Part shown: one piece after another, positions 16,447-25,022 of the stretch
How the letters are laid out: each line of letters opens with the position of its first letter
How positions within the stretch are numbered: position 1 is the stretch's first letter
Assembly: GCF_006974125.1 (NCBI RefSeq)
Contig: NZ_CP037858.1
Location: 3,782,001-3,846,000, forward strand
Direction of reading: 5' to 3'
DNA length: 64,000 nt
From: Stenotrophomonas maltophilia
GTDB lineage: Bacteria; Pseudomonadota; Gammaproteobacteria; Xanthomonadales; Xanthomonadaceae
Notes under the pieces: model-generated
Told to the model about the DNA's origin: nothing
Seen by the model: only the letters and a program-made list of their open reading frames with translations
The model's database searches: none
Position numbers and translations under genes: made by a program

Positions 16447-17871
16447 ATGTCCCAAGCCCAGCCCAGCACCGCGCCCCACGGCGGTGAGAACACTGCATTC
16501 ATCGTCCTGATCAGCTGCGTGGCCACCCTCGGTGGATTCCTGTTCGGCTTCGACAGTGGTGTCATCAATGGCACGGTCGACGGCCTTCGCCAGGCCTTCA
16601 ACTCCAGCGAGGCGGCGCTCGGTTTCGAAGTCGCTTCGATGCTGCTGGGGTGCGCCATCGGTGCCTTCCTGGCCGGCTGGCTGGGGGATCGCCTGGGCCG
16701 TCGTGGCGTGCTGATCGTGTCGGCGCTGATGTTCCTGGTTTCGGCGCTGGGCGCCGGTGCCGCCCACGCCTCCTGGCTGTTCATTGCTGCACGCGTGCTT
16801 GGCGGCTTCGCGGTGGGGGCGGCGAGCGTGATGTCGCCGGCCTACATCGCTGAAGTGGCCTCGGCGCGCTATCGCGGGCGTCTGGCCACCGTGCAGCAGA
16901 TGGCGATCATCTGCGGCCTGTTCGCGGCGTTCCTCAGCAACTACCTGCTGGCCCGCGCCGCCGGGGCCTCGACCGAGCCGTTGTGGCTGGGCCAGGAGGC
17001 CTGGCGCTGGATGTTCTGGATGCAGGCGCTGCCCTCGGGGCTGTTCCTGCTGCTGTTGCTGGTGATTCCCGAAAGCCCGCGCTTCCTGGTCGTGAAGGGG
17101 CGCCCGGAGCAGGCGAGGGCGGTGCTGTCGCGCCTGTATGGTGAGGGCACGGCTGCGACCAAGCTGGCCGAGATCGAGGCCAGCCTGGCCCAGGACCAGC
17201 ACAAGCCACGCTTCGCCGACCTGCGCGACAAGGTCACCGGCAAGCTGCGCCCGATCCTCTGGGTCGGCATCGGCCTGGCGATGTTCCAGCAGCTGGTCGG
17301 CATCAACGTGGTGTTCTACTACGGCGCAGTGCTGTGGCAGGCGGTCGGCTTCTCGGAAAGTGACGCGCTGCTGATCAACGTGCTGTCCGGTGCATTGAGC
17401 ATCGGCGCCTGCCTGCTGACGGTGCTGTTGATCGACCGCATCGGGCGCAGGCCGCTGCTGTGGATCGGTTCGGTCGGCATGTCGGTGGCGCTGGTGCTGA
17501 TGGTGGTCGCTTTCGCCAGTGGCAGTCTTGCCGACGGTCGCCTGCAGCTGTCCGATGGCATGGGCCGGCTGGCGCTGGTCGCGGCCAATGTCTACGTGGT
17601 GTTCTTCAACATGTCCTGGGGCCCGGTGATGTGGGTGATGCTGGGCGAGATGTTCCCCAACCAGATCCGCGGCCCGGCGCTGGCCGTTGCCGGTGCGGCG
17701 CAGTGGACCTCGAATTTCGCGATCACCGTGACCTTCCCGATGCTGCTGGCCGGCATCGGCCTGGCCGGTGCCTATGGCATCTATACGGTGGCGGCCATCC
17801 TTTCGATCTTCTTCGTGGTCCGCTACGTGCGCGAGACCAAGGGCAAGGAGCTGGAGCAGATGGAAGGCTGA
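16447..17871 (+). CDS. MFS sugar porter (XylE/GalP family)
   Basis: A 474-residue, 12-segment sugar:proton symporter. Family marks: GFDSGVINGT in segment 1, GWLGDRLGRRG after segment 2, PESPRFLVVKGR after segment 6, QQLVGINVVFYYG in segment 7, IDRIGRRPLL after segment 8, and ETKGKELEQM at the C-terminus. The start ATG at 16447 omits about 50 unrelated upstream residues. A hexose is the likely substrate. This fits with the complete glucokinase and Entner-Doudoroff operon 17 kb away, but linkage is not shown by the sequence. Confidence 0.92.
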   Translation: MSQAQPSTAPHGGENTAFIVLISCVATLGGFLFGFDSGVINGTVDGLRQAFNSSEAALGFEVASMLLGCAIGAFLAGWLGDRLGRRGVLIVSALMFLVSALGAGAAHASWLFIAARVLGGFAVGAASVMSPAYIAEVASARYRGRLATVQQMAIICGLFAAFLSNYLLARAAGASTEPLWLGQEAWRWMFWMQALPSGLFLLLLLVIPESPRFLVVKGRPEQARAVLSRLYGEGTAATKLAEIEASLAQDQHKPRFADLRDKVTGKLRPILWVGIGLAMFQQLVGINVVFYYGAVLWQAVGFSESDALLINVLSGALSIGACLLTVLLIDRIGRRPLLWIGSVGMSVALVLMVVAFASGSLADGRLQLSDGMGRLALVAANVYVVFFNMSWGPVMWVMLGEMFPNQIRGPALAVAGAAQWTSNFAITVTFPMLLAGIGLAGAYGIYTVAAILSIFFVVRYVRETKGKELEQMEG

Positions 17872-17920
17872 CGGCCGGCCTGTGTTTCAGCGCCTCCCTG
17901 TTCTGCGGGGAGGTGGCAGG

Positions 17921-18010
17921 CCAGCCGATCCAGGACACGCCGTAAACCCATCCATGGGGGCTCGATGGCGCCATGGATGGGCTTTTGCGTGTCCAGGCCA
18001 GGGTGGCCGG
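17921..18010 (+). repeat. degenerate long hairpin, copy E3
   Basis: The core begins ACGCCGTAAACCCATCCATG as in the other copies. Only about 8 bp of the outer stem pair perfectly (GGACACGC/GCGTGTCC), and further out the arms are patchy. The second mini-hairpin is rearranged: CCCATCCATGG (17947-17957) can pair with CCATGGATGGG (17971-17981), making a single 11-bp inner stem. It lies between convergent genes. Confidence 0.65.
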
Positions 18011-18082
18011 CCCCCTCAAACGCAGGAAAAGGCAGGCGCCAAAGCGACCAAACCGATCGATGCCATTGCAAACCCCGGACAA

Positions 18083-18112
18083 CAGAAAAGCCCGCACAAG
18101 GCGGGCTTTTTC
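18083..18112 (-). terminator. Rho-independent terminator of tRNA-Glu
   Basis: On the minus strand downstream of the tRNA, GCCCGC-CTTGT-GCGGGC is followed by TTTTCTGTT, with an A-rich 5' side. Confidence 0.88.
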
Positions 18113-18130
18113 GGTTCCTGCTGCGGCGAC

Positions 18131-18205
18131 TGGCGCTCCCTAGGGGACTCGAACCCCTGTTTTAGCCTTGAGAGGGCCACGTCCTAACCACTAGACGAAG
18201 GGAGC
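18131..18205 (-). tRNA. tRNA-Glu (anticodon CTC)
   Basis: A 75-nt gene with encoded CCA. Acceptor GCTCCCT pairs with AGGGAGC; T-arm AGGGGTTCGAGTCCCCT is intact. The anticodon loop CTCTCAA between TGGCC and GGCTA reads CTC, for GAG codons. Its promoter and terminator are both visible. Confidence 0.95.
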
Positions 18206-18236
18206 GTAACTGTGTCGCTGCCGAGGCAGGAGCGCT

Positions 18237-18265
18237 AGTATATGCACCTCGATGCCATTGGGCAA
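18237..18265 (-). promoter_or_regulatory. sigma70 promoter of tRNA-Glu
   Basis: On the minus strand, TTGCCC (18260-18265) and TATACT (18237-18242) have 17-bp spacing, about 30 bp before the tRNA 5' end. It overlaps the start codon region of the divergent pcnB gene. Confidence 0.75.
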
Positions 18266-19637
18266 TCCCGAAACTTCAACCGGAAGCGCCAACATCATTT
18301 CCTCTGCTCCATCACCGTTCAGCCTGCGCGTCATCCCGCGCGACCAGCACACGATCTCCCGCAAGGACATCAGCCCGAACGCCCTGCGCGTGCTTTATCG
18401 CCTGCGCGATGCCGGCTTCGGCGCCTACCTTGTCGGCGGCGCGGTGCGCGACCTGCTGGTCAATGGCCAACCCAAGGATTTCGACGTGGCCACCGACGCC
18501 ACGCCCGAACAGGTCAAGCAGCTGTTCCGCAACTGCCGCCTGATCGGCCGCCGCTTCCGCCTCGCCCACGTTGTGTTCGGCCGCGAGATCATCGAAGTCG
18601 CCACCTTCCGCGCCAACAGCGATGACGGCAGCGGCGACCGCGAGATGGAAAACGGCATGCTCGTGCGCGACAACGTGTACGGCACCATCGAAGACGACGC
18701 CGTCCGCCGCGACTTCACCTGCAACGCCCTGTACTACGCCATCGAGGATTTCTCGGTGCGTGACTACACCGGCGGCTTCGAAGACGTGCAGGCGCGCCTG
18801 ATGAAGCTCATCGGCGACCCGGTGCAGCGCTACCAGGAAGACCCGGTGCGCATGCTGCGCGCCGTGCGCCTGGCGGCCAAGCTCGGCTTCCAGATCGAAG
18901 AGGGCACCGCCGCGCCGATCCCGCAGCTGGCCGGCCTGCTCAACGAAGCCGCACCGGCACGCCTGTTCGAGGAAGTGCTGAAGCTGTTCCTGTCCGGGCA
19001 CGGCGTGGCCAGCTTCGAAGGCCTGGAGCGTTACGGTCTGCTGGACGTATTGTTCCCGGAAAGCGCAAAGGCGCTGAAGTCCAACCGCACCGGCGCGCTG
19101 CGCCGCATGCTGGTCGAGGGCCTGGCCAACACCGATGCACGCGTGGCCAACGACGAGCCGGTCTCGCCGGCGTTCCTGTTCGCGCTGCTGCTGTGGCCTG
19201 CGTTCTGCCGCGCGCAGGCGACCCTGCTCAAGCAGGGCGTGGCGCCGGAGGAGGCACAGCGTCGTGCTGCCGACCGTGTGACCGTGCAGCAGCTGAGCAC
19301 CATCGCATTGCCGCGCCGCTTCTCGCTGCCGATGCAGGAAATCTGGCTGCTGCAGTCGCGCTTCGGCTCTCGCCAGCGCAAGCGCGTGTTCCGTACGCTC
19401 ACCCACCCGCGCTTCCGCGCGGCGTTCGACTTCCTCAGCCTGCGCCAGGTGGCCTCGGCCGAGCACGCTGCCGATGTTGAATTCTGGCGTGAGGCACAGG
19501 CCCAGTCCGGCCGCGAGTTGGAATCGTCGCTGGATGCGATGCACAGCGAAGAGGGCGATGACGAGAACGGAGCACCGCGCAAGCGTCGCCGTCGTCGTCG
19601 CCGTCCGGGTGCCTCGGCCGGTGCGGCTGGCGAATAA
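18252..19637 (+). CDS. pcnB: poly(A) polymerase I
   Basis: A 461-residue poly(A) polymerase that adds 3' tails to RNA and promotes its decay. Class II nucleotidyltransferase motif: YLVGGAVRDLL followed by DFDVATDATPEQVK (catalytic Asp pair). RRDFTCNALYY and EDPVRMLRAVRLAAKLGF are typical of PcnB/tRNA-nucleotidyltransferase proteins. The C-terminus has a basic run (RKRRRRRRRR), as PcnB does. ATG at 18252 is the only ATG before the conserved region; it lies within the divergent tRNA-Glu promoter. folK follows 3 bp later, the usual pcnB-folK operon. Confidence 0.93.
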   Translation: MPLGNPETSTGSANIISSAPSPFSLRVIPRDQHTISRKDISPNALRVLYRLRDAGFGAYLVGGAVRDLLVNGQPKDFDVATDATPEQVKQLFRNCRLIGRRFRLAHVVFGREIIEVATFRANSDDGSGDREMENGMLVRDNVYGTIEDDAVRRDFTCNALYYAIEDFSVRDYTGGFEDVQARLMKLIGDPVQRYQEDPVRMLRAVRLAAKLGFQIEEGTAAPIPQLAGLLNEAAPARLFEEVLKLFLSGHGVASFEGLERYGLLDVLFPESAKALKSNRTGALRRMLVEGLANTDARVANDEPVSPAFLFALLLWPAFCRAQATLLKQGVAPEEAQRRAADRVTVQQLSTIALPRRFSLPMQEIWLLQSRFGSRQRKRVFRTLTHPRFRAAFDFLSLRQVASAEHAADVEFWREAQAQSGRELESSLDAMHSEEGDDENGAPRKRRRRRRRPGASAGAAGE

Positions 19638-19640
19638 GCC

Positions 19641-20126
19641 ATGACGCCTGCGTGGATCGGCCTCGGCGCCAATCTCGGCGATGCGGCCACGACTGTCGGC
19701 GCGGCGATCACCGCGCTGGACGGCCTGCCCGGGACGCGTGTGCTGCAGGCCTCGCGCCTGTACGCAACGCCGGCCTGGGGCAATGAAGACCAGCCACCGT
19801 TCGTCAACGCGGTGGCCGCGGTCGAAACCTCACTGGCTGCCGATGGACTGCTGCAGGCGATGCTGGCGCTGGAGCAGCGCTTTGGGCGCGTACGTGATGC
19901 GGCGGTGCACTGGGGGCCGCGCGCGCTGGACCTGGACCTGCTGCTGTATGGCGCTCAGGTGCTTGACCTGCCCGGCCTGCAGGTGCCGCATCCCTACATG
20001 CACGAGCGCGCCTTCGTGTTGGTGCCGCTGGCCGAAATCGCGCCGGATCTGGCCATTCCCGGGCATGGCCGCGTGCGGGATGCAGTGATGCGGGTGGATG
20101 CCTGCGGGATCGCGCCGATAGGGTGA
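19641..20126 (+). CDS. folK: HPPK, 6-hydroxymethyl-7,8-dihydropterin pyrophosphokinase
   Basis: A 161-residue FolK, which transfers pyrophosphate from ATP to the pterin in folate synthesis. Motifs: [10 protein letters not shown] at the N-terminus, [23 protein letters not shown], the ATP/metal motif [14 protein letters not shown], and [20 protein letters not shown]. It begins 3 bp after pcnB and precedes panB by 34 bp, so pcnB-folK-panB-panC is likely one transcription unit with an internal promoter possible before panB. Confidence 0.95.
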   Translation: MTPAWIGLGANLGDAATTVGAAITALDGLPGTRVLQASRLYATPAWGNEDQPPFVNAVAAVETSLAADGLLQAMLALEQRFGRVRDAAVHWGPRALDLDLLLYGAQVLDLPGLQVPHPYMHERAFVLVPLAEIAPDLAIPGHGRVRDAVMRVDACGIAPIG

Positions 20127-20160
20127 TAATGCCCGGGTTATCTCCCCCGGTTATCAGCAC

Positions 20161-20976
20161 ATGAGCACCCACGCAGACAGCAAGCCCTGGACCGTTCCCG
20201 CCCTGGCCGAGGCCAAGCGCAATGGCCAGAAGCTGGTCATGTTGACCGCCTACGACGCTGGCTTCGCCCGCACCTTCGATGCCAATGGCATCGACCTGAT
20301 CCTGATAGGCGATTCGCTGGGCATGGTCGTGCAGGGCCATGATTCGACCCTGCCGGTGACCGTGGCCGACATGGTCTACCACACTCGCGCCGTGGCCCGC
20401 GTGCTGCAGCGTGCACTGCTGGTGGCCGACCTGCCGTTCGGCGCCGATGCCACCCCGGAACGCGCGCTGGATGCCTCGCTGCAGCTGCTGCAGGCCGGTG
20501 CCGAGATGGTCAAGATCGAAGGTGCCGGTTTCAAGGTCGACATCATCCGCTACCTGGTCGAGCGCGAGATTCCGGTCTGCGCGCATCTGGGCCTGACCCC
20601 GCAGTCGGTGCTGCGCCTGGGCGGCTTCAAGATCCAGGGGCGTGGCGATGCCGCGCGCCAGCTGGTGGAGGATGCCAAGGCCGTGGCGGCCGCAGGCGCC
20701 AGCATCATGGTGCTCGAATGCGTGCCGACCCCGGTCGCTGCGGAAGTGACCGCGGCGGTGGATGTGCCGACCATCGGCATCGGTGCCGGCCCCCGGTGCG
20801 ATGGCCAGGTGCTTGTGCTGCACGATTTCCTCGGCCTGGACAGTGGCCATCGCCGTCCCAAATTCGTCAAGGATTTCCTTGCCGAAGGCGGTTCGGTGGC
20901 CGGTGCCACCCGCGCCTATGCCGACGCTGTGCGCGACGGCAGCTTCCCCGACGAACAGCACGCCTACGCCCAATGA
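20161..20976 (+). CDS. panB: 3-methyl-2-oxobutanoate hydroxymethyltransferase
   Basis: A 271-residue PanB, which makes ketopantoate from alpha-ketoisovalerate and methylene-THF. Family motifs: [37 protein letters not shown] (metal-binding Asp), [18 protein letters not shown] and the catalytic Glu in [21 protein letters not shown] is near the end. The stop overlaps the panC start (ATGA). A TGATAAT-like -10 lies about 30 bp before the start. Confidence 0.97.
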   Translation: MSTHADSKPWTVPALAEAKRNGQKLVMLTAYDAGFARTFDANGIDLILIGDSLGMVVQGHDSTLPVTVADMVYHTRAVARVLQRALLVADLPFGADATPERALDASLQLLQAGAEMVKIEGAGFKVDIIRYLVEREIPVCAHLGLTPQSVLRLGGFKIQGRGDAARQLVEDAKAVAAAGASIMVLECVPTPVAAEVTAAVDVPTIGIGAGPRCDGQVLVLHDFLGLDSGHRRPKFVKDFLAEGGSVAGATRAYADAVRDGSFPDEQHAYAQ

Positions 20977-21812
20977 TCCAGACCTTCAACGAGCTCGGCG
21001 CACTGCGCGGGCAGATCGCCCAGTGGAAGCGCGAGGGCCTGCGCGTGGCGCTGGTGCCGACCATGGGCAACCTGCATGGTGGCCACCATTCGCTGGTGAC
21101 CCTGGCCCGCCAGTACGCCGACAGGGTGGTGGCCAGCATCTTCGTCAACCCGACCCAGTTCGGGCCGAACGAGGACTTCAGCCGCTACCCGCGCACGCCC
21201 GAGGCCGACGTGGCCGGGCTGGAGCAGGCCGGCTGCGATGCGGTGTGGCTGCCCAGCGTCGAGGCGATGTATCCGCTGGGCGTGGACAAGACCACGCAGA
21301 TGCACGCGCCCGGCGTCAGTGAAGTGCTGGAAGGCGCCAGCCGACCGGGACACTTCGATGGCGTCTGCACGGTGGTGGCGCGCCTGTTCCTGCAGGTGCA
21401 GCCGGACGTGGCCGTGTTCGGCCGCAAGGACTACCAGCAGCTGGCGGTGATCCGGCAGATGGTGGCCGAGCTGTCGTTCCCGATCCAGATCGTCGGTGCT
21501 GACATCGTGCGCGACGAGGATGGCCTGGCCAAGAGTTCGCGCAACCAGTACCTGAGTGCCGATCAGCGCCCGGTCGCGACCAGCATCCACCGCACTCTGC
21601 TGGGAATGCGCGAAGGCTACGTGGCCGGGCAGGCACGTGATCGCATCGAGGCCGACGCCACGGCGGCATTGCAGGCGGCCGGTTTCCAGGTCGATTACGC
21701 GGTGCTGCGCACCCCTGAGCTGGCCGAACCGACCTTCGACGGCGGCGGCCGCGTGGCGCTGATCGCCGCGCGCCTGGGCACGACACGCCTGATCGACAAC
21801 CTGGAATTCTGA
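20973..21812 (+). CDS. panC: pantothenate synthetase
   Basis: A 279-residue PanC, which joins pantoate and beta-alanine with ATP. Motifs: [15 protein letters not shown] (HIGH-like), [32 protein letters not shown] and the KSSRN (KMSKS-like) at [11 protein letters not shown]. The start ATG at 20973 overlaps the panB stop. The partner panD, which supplies beta-alanine, is 0.65 kb downstream behind a small membrane-protein gene, so the pathway is complete here. Confidence 0.96.
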   Translation: MIQTFNELGALRGQIAQWKREGLRVALVPTMGNLHGGHHSLVTLARQYADRVVASIFVNPTQFGPNEDFSRYPRTPEADVAGLEQAGCDAVWLPSVEAMYPLGVDKTTQMHAPGVSEVLEGASRPGHFDGVCTVVARLFLQVQPDVAVFGRKDYQQLAVIRQMVAELSFPIQIVGADIVRDEDGLAKSSRNQYLSADQRPVATSIHRTLLGMREGYVAGQARDRIEADATAALQAAGFQVDYAVLRTPELAEPTFDGGGRVALIAARLGTTRLIDNLEF

Positions 21813-21878
21813 GCCGCACCTGGCTCCCGGGCGCCCCCACGGGGCGCCTCTCGCCATCCCACGGACGGGAGACTGGAA

Positions 21879-22376
21879 ATGAAAGAACCGAACACTGAGG
21901 CGGGTCGCCTCGCCCAGGCCTCGATCCTGGCGGTGCTGGCGGCAGGCATGTTGCCGGCCCAGCTGTTCGGCGGCCTGTTGTTCGCACTCGAGTTCACGCG
22001 CACGCCGGTACCTGCGCTCACCGGCGGGGGGCTGATGTTCGTGCTGGCGGCCTGCAACGCGATTGCCGTGCTGCTGCCGATGGCGTTGATCCAGCAGTCT
22101 CAGCAACGCCTGCGCCGGGTGGGTTTCCTGCTGGTCGGTTTCGGGCTGGGCGCGCTGGCCATGGCCACCTGCGCCTGGCCGGGCGCGGACAATGGTCCAC
22201 TGCTGCAGCGCCTGCGCTATGTCGACACCTTCGACGTGATCAGCTACGCCCTGCAGGTGCTGGCTGCGGGGGGCTTCGGCCTGGTCGCCGGGCTGGCCTT
22301 CCATACGGTGTTCCGGCTGTCACTGGAGGGCAGTTCCGGGCATGCCGCGCCGCCGCCGCCGGGCGAGGGCGCCTGA
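21879..22376 (+). CDS. small membrane protein of unknown function
   Basis: A 165-residue protein with about four hydrophobic segments (ILAVLAAGMLPAQLFGGLLF, LMFVLAACNAIAVLLPMALI, VGFLLVGFGLGALAMATC and a last one near YALQVLAAGGFGLVAGLAF) and a Pro-rich tail. GGGAGACTGGAA upstream gives a reasonable ribosome site. I do not recognise a family. It lies between panC and panD; whether it has anything to do with pantothenate is not indicated. Confidence 0.7.
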   Translation: MKEPNTEAGRLAQASILAVLAAGMLPAQLFGGLLFALEFTRTPVPALTGGGLMFVLAACNAIAVLLPMALIQQSQQRLRRVGFLLVGFGLGALAMATCAWPGADNGPLLQRLRYVDTFDVISYALQVLAAGGFGLVAGLAFHTVFRLSLEGSSGHAAPPPPGEGA

Positions 22377-22404
22377 ACGGCCTTCAGCGTCCTGCAGCCG
22401 CCCC

Positions 22405-22432
22405 CTGACGATGGCCAAGCGGGTGCTAGAAT
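22405..22432 (+). promoter_or_regulatory. likely promoter of panD-pgi
   Basis: CTGACG (22405-22410) and TAGAAT (22427-22432) with 16-bp spacing, 31 bp upstream of the panD start. It separates panD-pgi from the upstream unit. Confidence 0.5.
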
Positions 22433-22463
22433 CCGCTCTTTCCTTTGCCGTTGCAGCGCCCCC

Positions 22464-22844
22464 ATGCACCTGTCCCTGCTCAAGACCAAGATCCACCGCG
22501 CCACCGTCACCCATTCCGAGCTGAACTACGAAGGCTCGATCGCCATCGATGACAACCTGCTGGCTGCCACCGGCATCCGCGAGTTCGAGCAGGTGCACAT
22601 CTGGGACGTGACCAATGGTGCGCGCTTCTCGACCTATGCCATCCGCGCCGAAGCCGGCAGCGGCGTTGTCTCGCTCAACGGTGGCGCTGCGCGCCACGTG
22701 CAGGTTGGTGACATCATCATCATTGCCGCGTTCGCCAGCATGACCGAGCAGGAAGCCGACAGCTTCAAGCCGAAGCTGGTGTACGTTGATGGCAAGAACC
22801 AGATCACCCACACCAACGACACGATCCCGACCCAGGCCGCATGA
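22464..22844 (+). CDS. panD: aspartate 1-decarboxylase
   Basis: A 126-residue PanD precursor, which makes beta-alanine for pantothenate. The self-cleavage site is Gly24-Ser25 in YEGSIAID; Ser25 becomes the pyruvoyl cofactor. Other family marks: [16 protein letters not shown] at the N-terminus and [13 protein letters not shown] later. Its stop overlaps the pgi start (ATGA), so the two genes are coupled. Confidence 0.97.
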   Translation: MHLSLLKTKIHRATVTHSELNYEGSIAIDDNLLAATGIREFEQVHIWDVTNGARFSTYAIRAEAGSGVVSLNGGAARHVQVGDIIIIAAFASMTEQEADSFKPKLVYVDGKNQITHTNDTIPTQAA

Positions 22845-24356
22845 CAACGAACAACGGATTCGACTCGCTGCATTCCCACGCCCAGCGCCTGAAGGGCGCA
22901 AGCATCCCCAGCCTTCTCGCCGCCGAGCCCGGCCGCGTGCAGGACCTGGCGCTGCGGGTCGGTCCGTTGTACGTCAATTTCGCCCGGCAGAAATACGATG
23001 CCGCGGCGTTGCAGGCATTGCTGGCTTTGGCCGCCGAACGTGATGTCGGCGGTGCCATCACGCGCCTGTTCCGTGGTGAGCAGGTGAATCTGACCGAAGG
23101 TCGCGCCGCACTGCACACCGCACTGCGCGGCGACGTGGTTGATGCGCCGGTTGCCGCCAAGGCCTATGCCACCGCGCGCGAAATCCGCCAGCGCATGGGC
23201 GTGCTGGTGCGCGCGCTGGAAGACAGCGGCGTCACCGACGTGGTCAGCGTCGGCATCGGCGGTTCCGATCTCGGTCCGCGCCTGGTCGCCGATGCGCTGC
23301 GCCCGGTCAGCGGTGCGCGCCTGCGTGTGCATTTCGTGTCGAATGTGGACGGCGCCGCCATGCAGCGCACGCTGGCTACGCTGGATCCGGCCAGGACCGC
23401 TGGCATCCTGATCTCCAAGACCTTCGGCACCCAGGAAACCCTTCTCAACGGCCAGATCCTGCACGACTGGCTGGGTGGCAGCGAGCGCCTGTACGCGGTC
23501 AGCGCCAATCCGGAACGTGCGGCCAAGGCGTTCGCCATTGCCGCCGATCGCGTGCTGCCGATGTGGGACTGGGTGGGGGGGCCGTTATTCGCTGTGGTCG
23601 GCGGTTGGTTTCCCGATCGCGCTGGCCATTGGTTTCGAGCGTTTCGAGCAGCTGCTGGAAGGTGCTGCGCAGATGGATGCGCATGCACTGGATGCGCCGC
23701 TGGAGCGCAATCTGCCGGTGCTGCACGGCCTGACCGACATCTGGAACCGCAACCTGCTGGGTCATGCCACGCATGCGGTGATGACCTACGACCAGCGCCT
23801 GGCGCTGTTGCCGGCCTACCTGCAGCAGCTGGTGATGGAAAGCCTGGGCAAGCGCGTGCAGCGTGACGGCCAGCCGGTCACCACCGATACCGTGCCGGTG
23901 TGGTGGGGCGGGGCAGGTACCGACGTGCAGCACAGTTTCTTCCAGGCGCTGCACCAGGGCACCAGCATCGTTCCGGCCGATTTCATCGGCTGCGTGCACA
24001 ACGATGATCCGTACACGATCAATCACCAGGCGTTGCTGGCCAACCTGCTGGCGCAGACCGAAGCGCTGGCCAATGGCCAGAGCAGCGATGATCCGCACCG
24101 CGATTATCCGGGGGGCCGCCCGAGTACGCTGATCCTGCTCGACGCGCTGACCCCGCAGGCGCTGGGCGCGTTGATCGCCATGTACGAACACGCGGTGTAC
24201 GTGCAGTCGGTGATCTGGAACATCAATGCCTTCGACCAGTTCGGTGTTGAACTGGGCAAGCAGCTGGCCAGTGGCCTGTTGCCGGCGCTGCAGGGCGAGG
24301 ATGTGGCGGTTGCCGATCCGATGACCCGCGAGATCCTGGCGCAGTTGAAGCGCTGA
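22841..24356 (+). pseudogene. pgi: glucose-6-phosphate isomerase with a +1 frameshift
   Basis: PGI interconverts glucose-6-P and fructose-6-P. The N-terminal part is in frame from ATG 22841 up to MWDWVGG; the rest ([14 protein letters not shown]...[11 protein letters not shown]) continues in the next frame. The break is at a run of seven G (23575-23581); removing one G restores the PGI signature [14 protein letters not shown] and a 504-residue protein. As written, translation would run out of frame to about 23866. Everything else is intact, including [22 protein letters not shown] and [14 protein letters not shown]. Either a sequencing error in a homopolymer or a true or reversible mutation. 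Confidence 0.88.
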
Positions 24357-24363
24357 TGCCCTG

Positions 24364-24439
24364 GTAGTGCCGGCCGCTGGCCGGCATTCCGGCGATGCGC
24401 CCGCCGTTCATGGGGTTGCCGGCCAGCGGCCGGCACTAC
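24364..24439. repeat. SMAG repeat dimer (inverted pair)
   Basis: 24364-24386 (GTAGTGCCGGCCGCTGGCCG...) and its inverse at 24417-24439 enclose 30 bp. The same dimer type occurs at 38303-38366 and as a single unit at 56293. It lies between the convergent pgi and response-regulator genes. Confidence 0.9.
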
Positions 24440-24458
24440 CGGTGGACGGCGTGGCGTC

Positions 24459-25022
24459 TCACCGGCTCGGGTCGCGTTCCGGGCTCGGCCGCTTGGCCAG
24501 CTTGCGCTGCAGCGAACGCCGGTGCATGCCGAGCAGGCGTGCGGCCGCCGAGACATTGCCGCCGGTTTCGTGCATCGCCTGCTGGATGTGTTCCCACTGC
24601 AGGCGGCTGATCGGCGTCATCGCGTCGGGCACTTCCATTTCGCCATCGTCGGCCGGGCCGTCATCCTCCTCGCCCAGAGCGCGCAGGATCATCGGGACCG
24701 TGGCCGGCTTTGGCAGATAGTCGTCGGCCCCGAGCTTGATCGCTTCCACCGCGGTGGCGATGCTGGCGTAGCCGGTGACCAGCAGGATCCGCATGTCCGC
24801 GCGCAGGGCACGTAACGGCTGGATCAGCGCCAGGCCGGAGTCGCTGCCCAGCTTCAGGTCGATCAGGGCGAACGCCGGCGGGTGCTGGCGGGCCAATGCC
24901 AGCGCGCTGGCCGCATCCTGCGCGGTCTGCGTTTCAAGCCCCTTGCGGGCCAGGCTGCGCTGCAGGGTGCGCAGATACAGTTCGTCGTCGTCGACCAGCA
25001 GGCCGAGGGTTGAGGCGCTCAT
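24459..25022 (-). CDS. response regulator of RegA/PrrA/ActR type
   Basis: A 187-residue regulator. The receiver domain has the acidic pocket Asp11-Asp13, phosphoacceptor Asp55 (FALIDLKLG), Thr83 and Lys105 (YLPKPA). A Fis-type helix-turn-helix follows at the C-terminus (HIQQAMHETGGNVSAAARLLGMHRRSLQRKLAKR), the standard layout of RegA/PrrA. In other bacteria these control respiration, carbon and redox genes. The start overlaps the stop of the kinase gene (ATGA), so the pair is co-translated. Targets in this organism cannot be read from the sequence. Confidence 0.92.
   Translation of the reverse strand: MSASTLGLLVDDDELYLRTLQRSLARKGLETQTAQDAASALALARQHPPAFALIDLKLGSDSGLALIQPLRALRADMRILLVTGYASIATAVEAIKLGADDYLPKPATVPMILRALGEEDDGPADDGEMEVPDAMTPISRLQWEHIQQAMHETGGNVSAAARLLGMHRRSLQRKLAKRPSPERDPSR

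Noticed and set aside
22841..23866. pgi read as two separate genes
   Set aside because: The two frames join exactly within one conserved PGI signature and the sum equals the normal length, so a frameshift explains it better.
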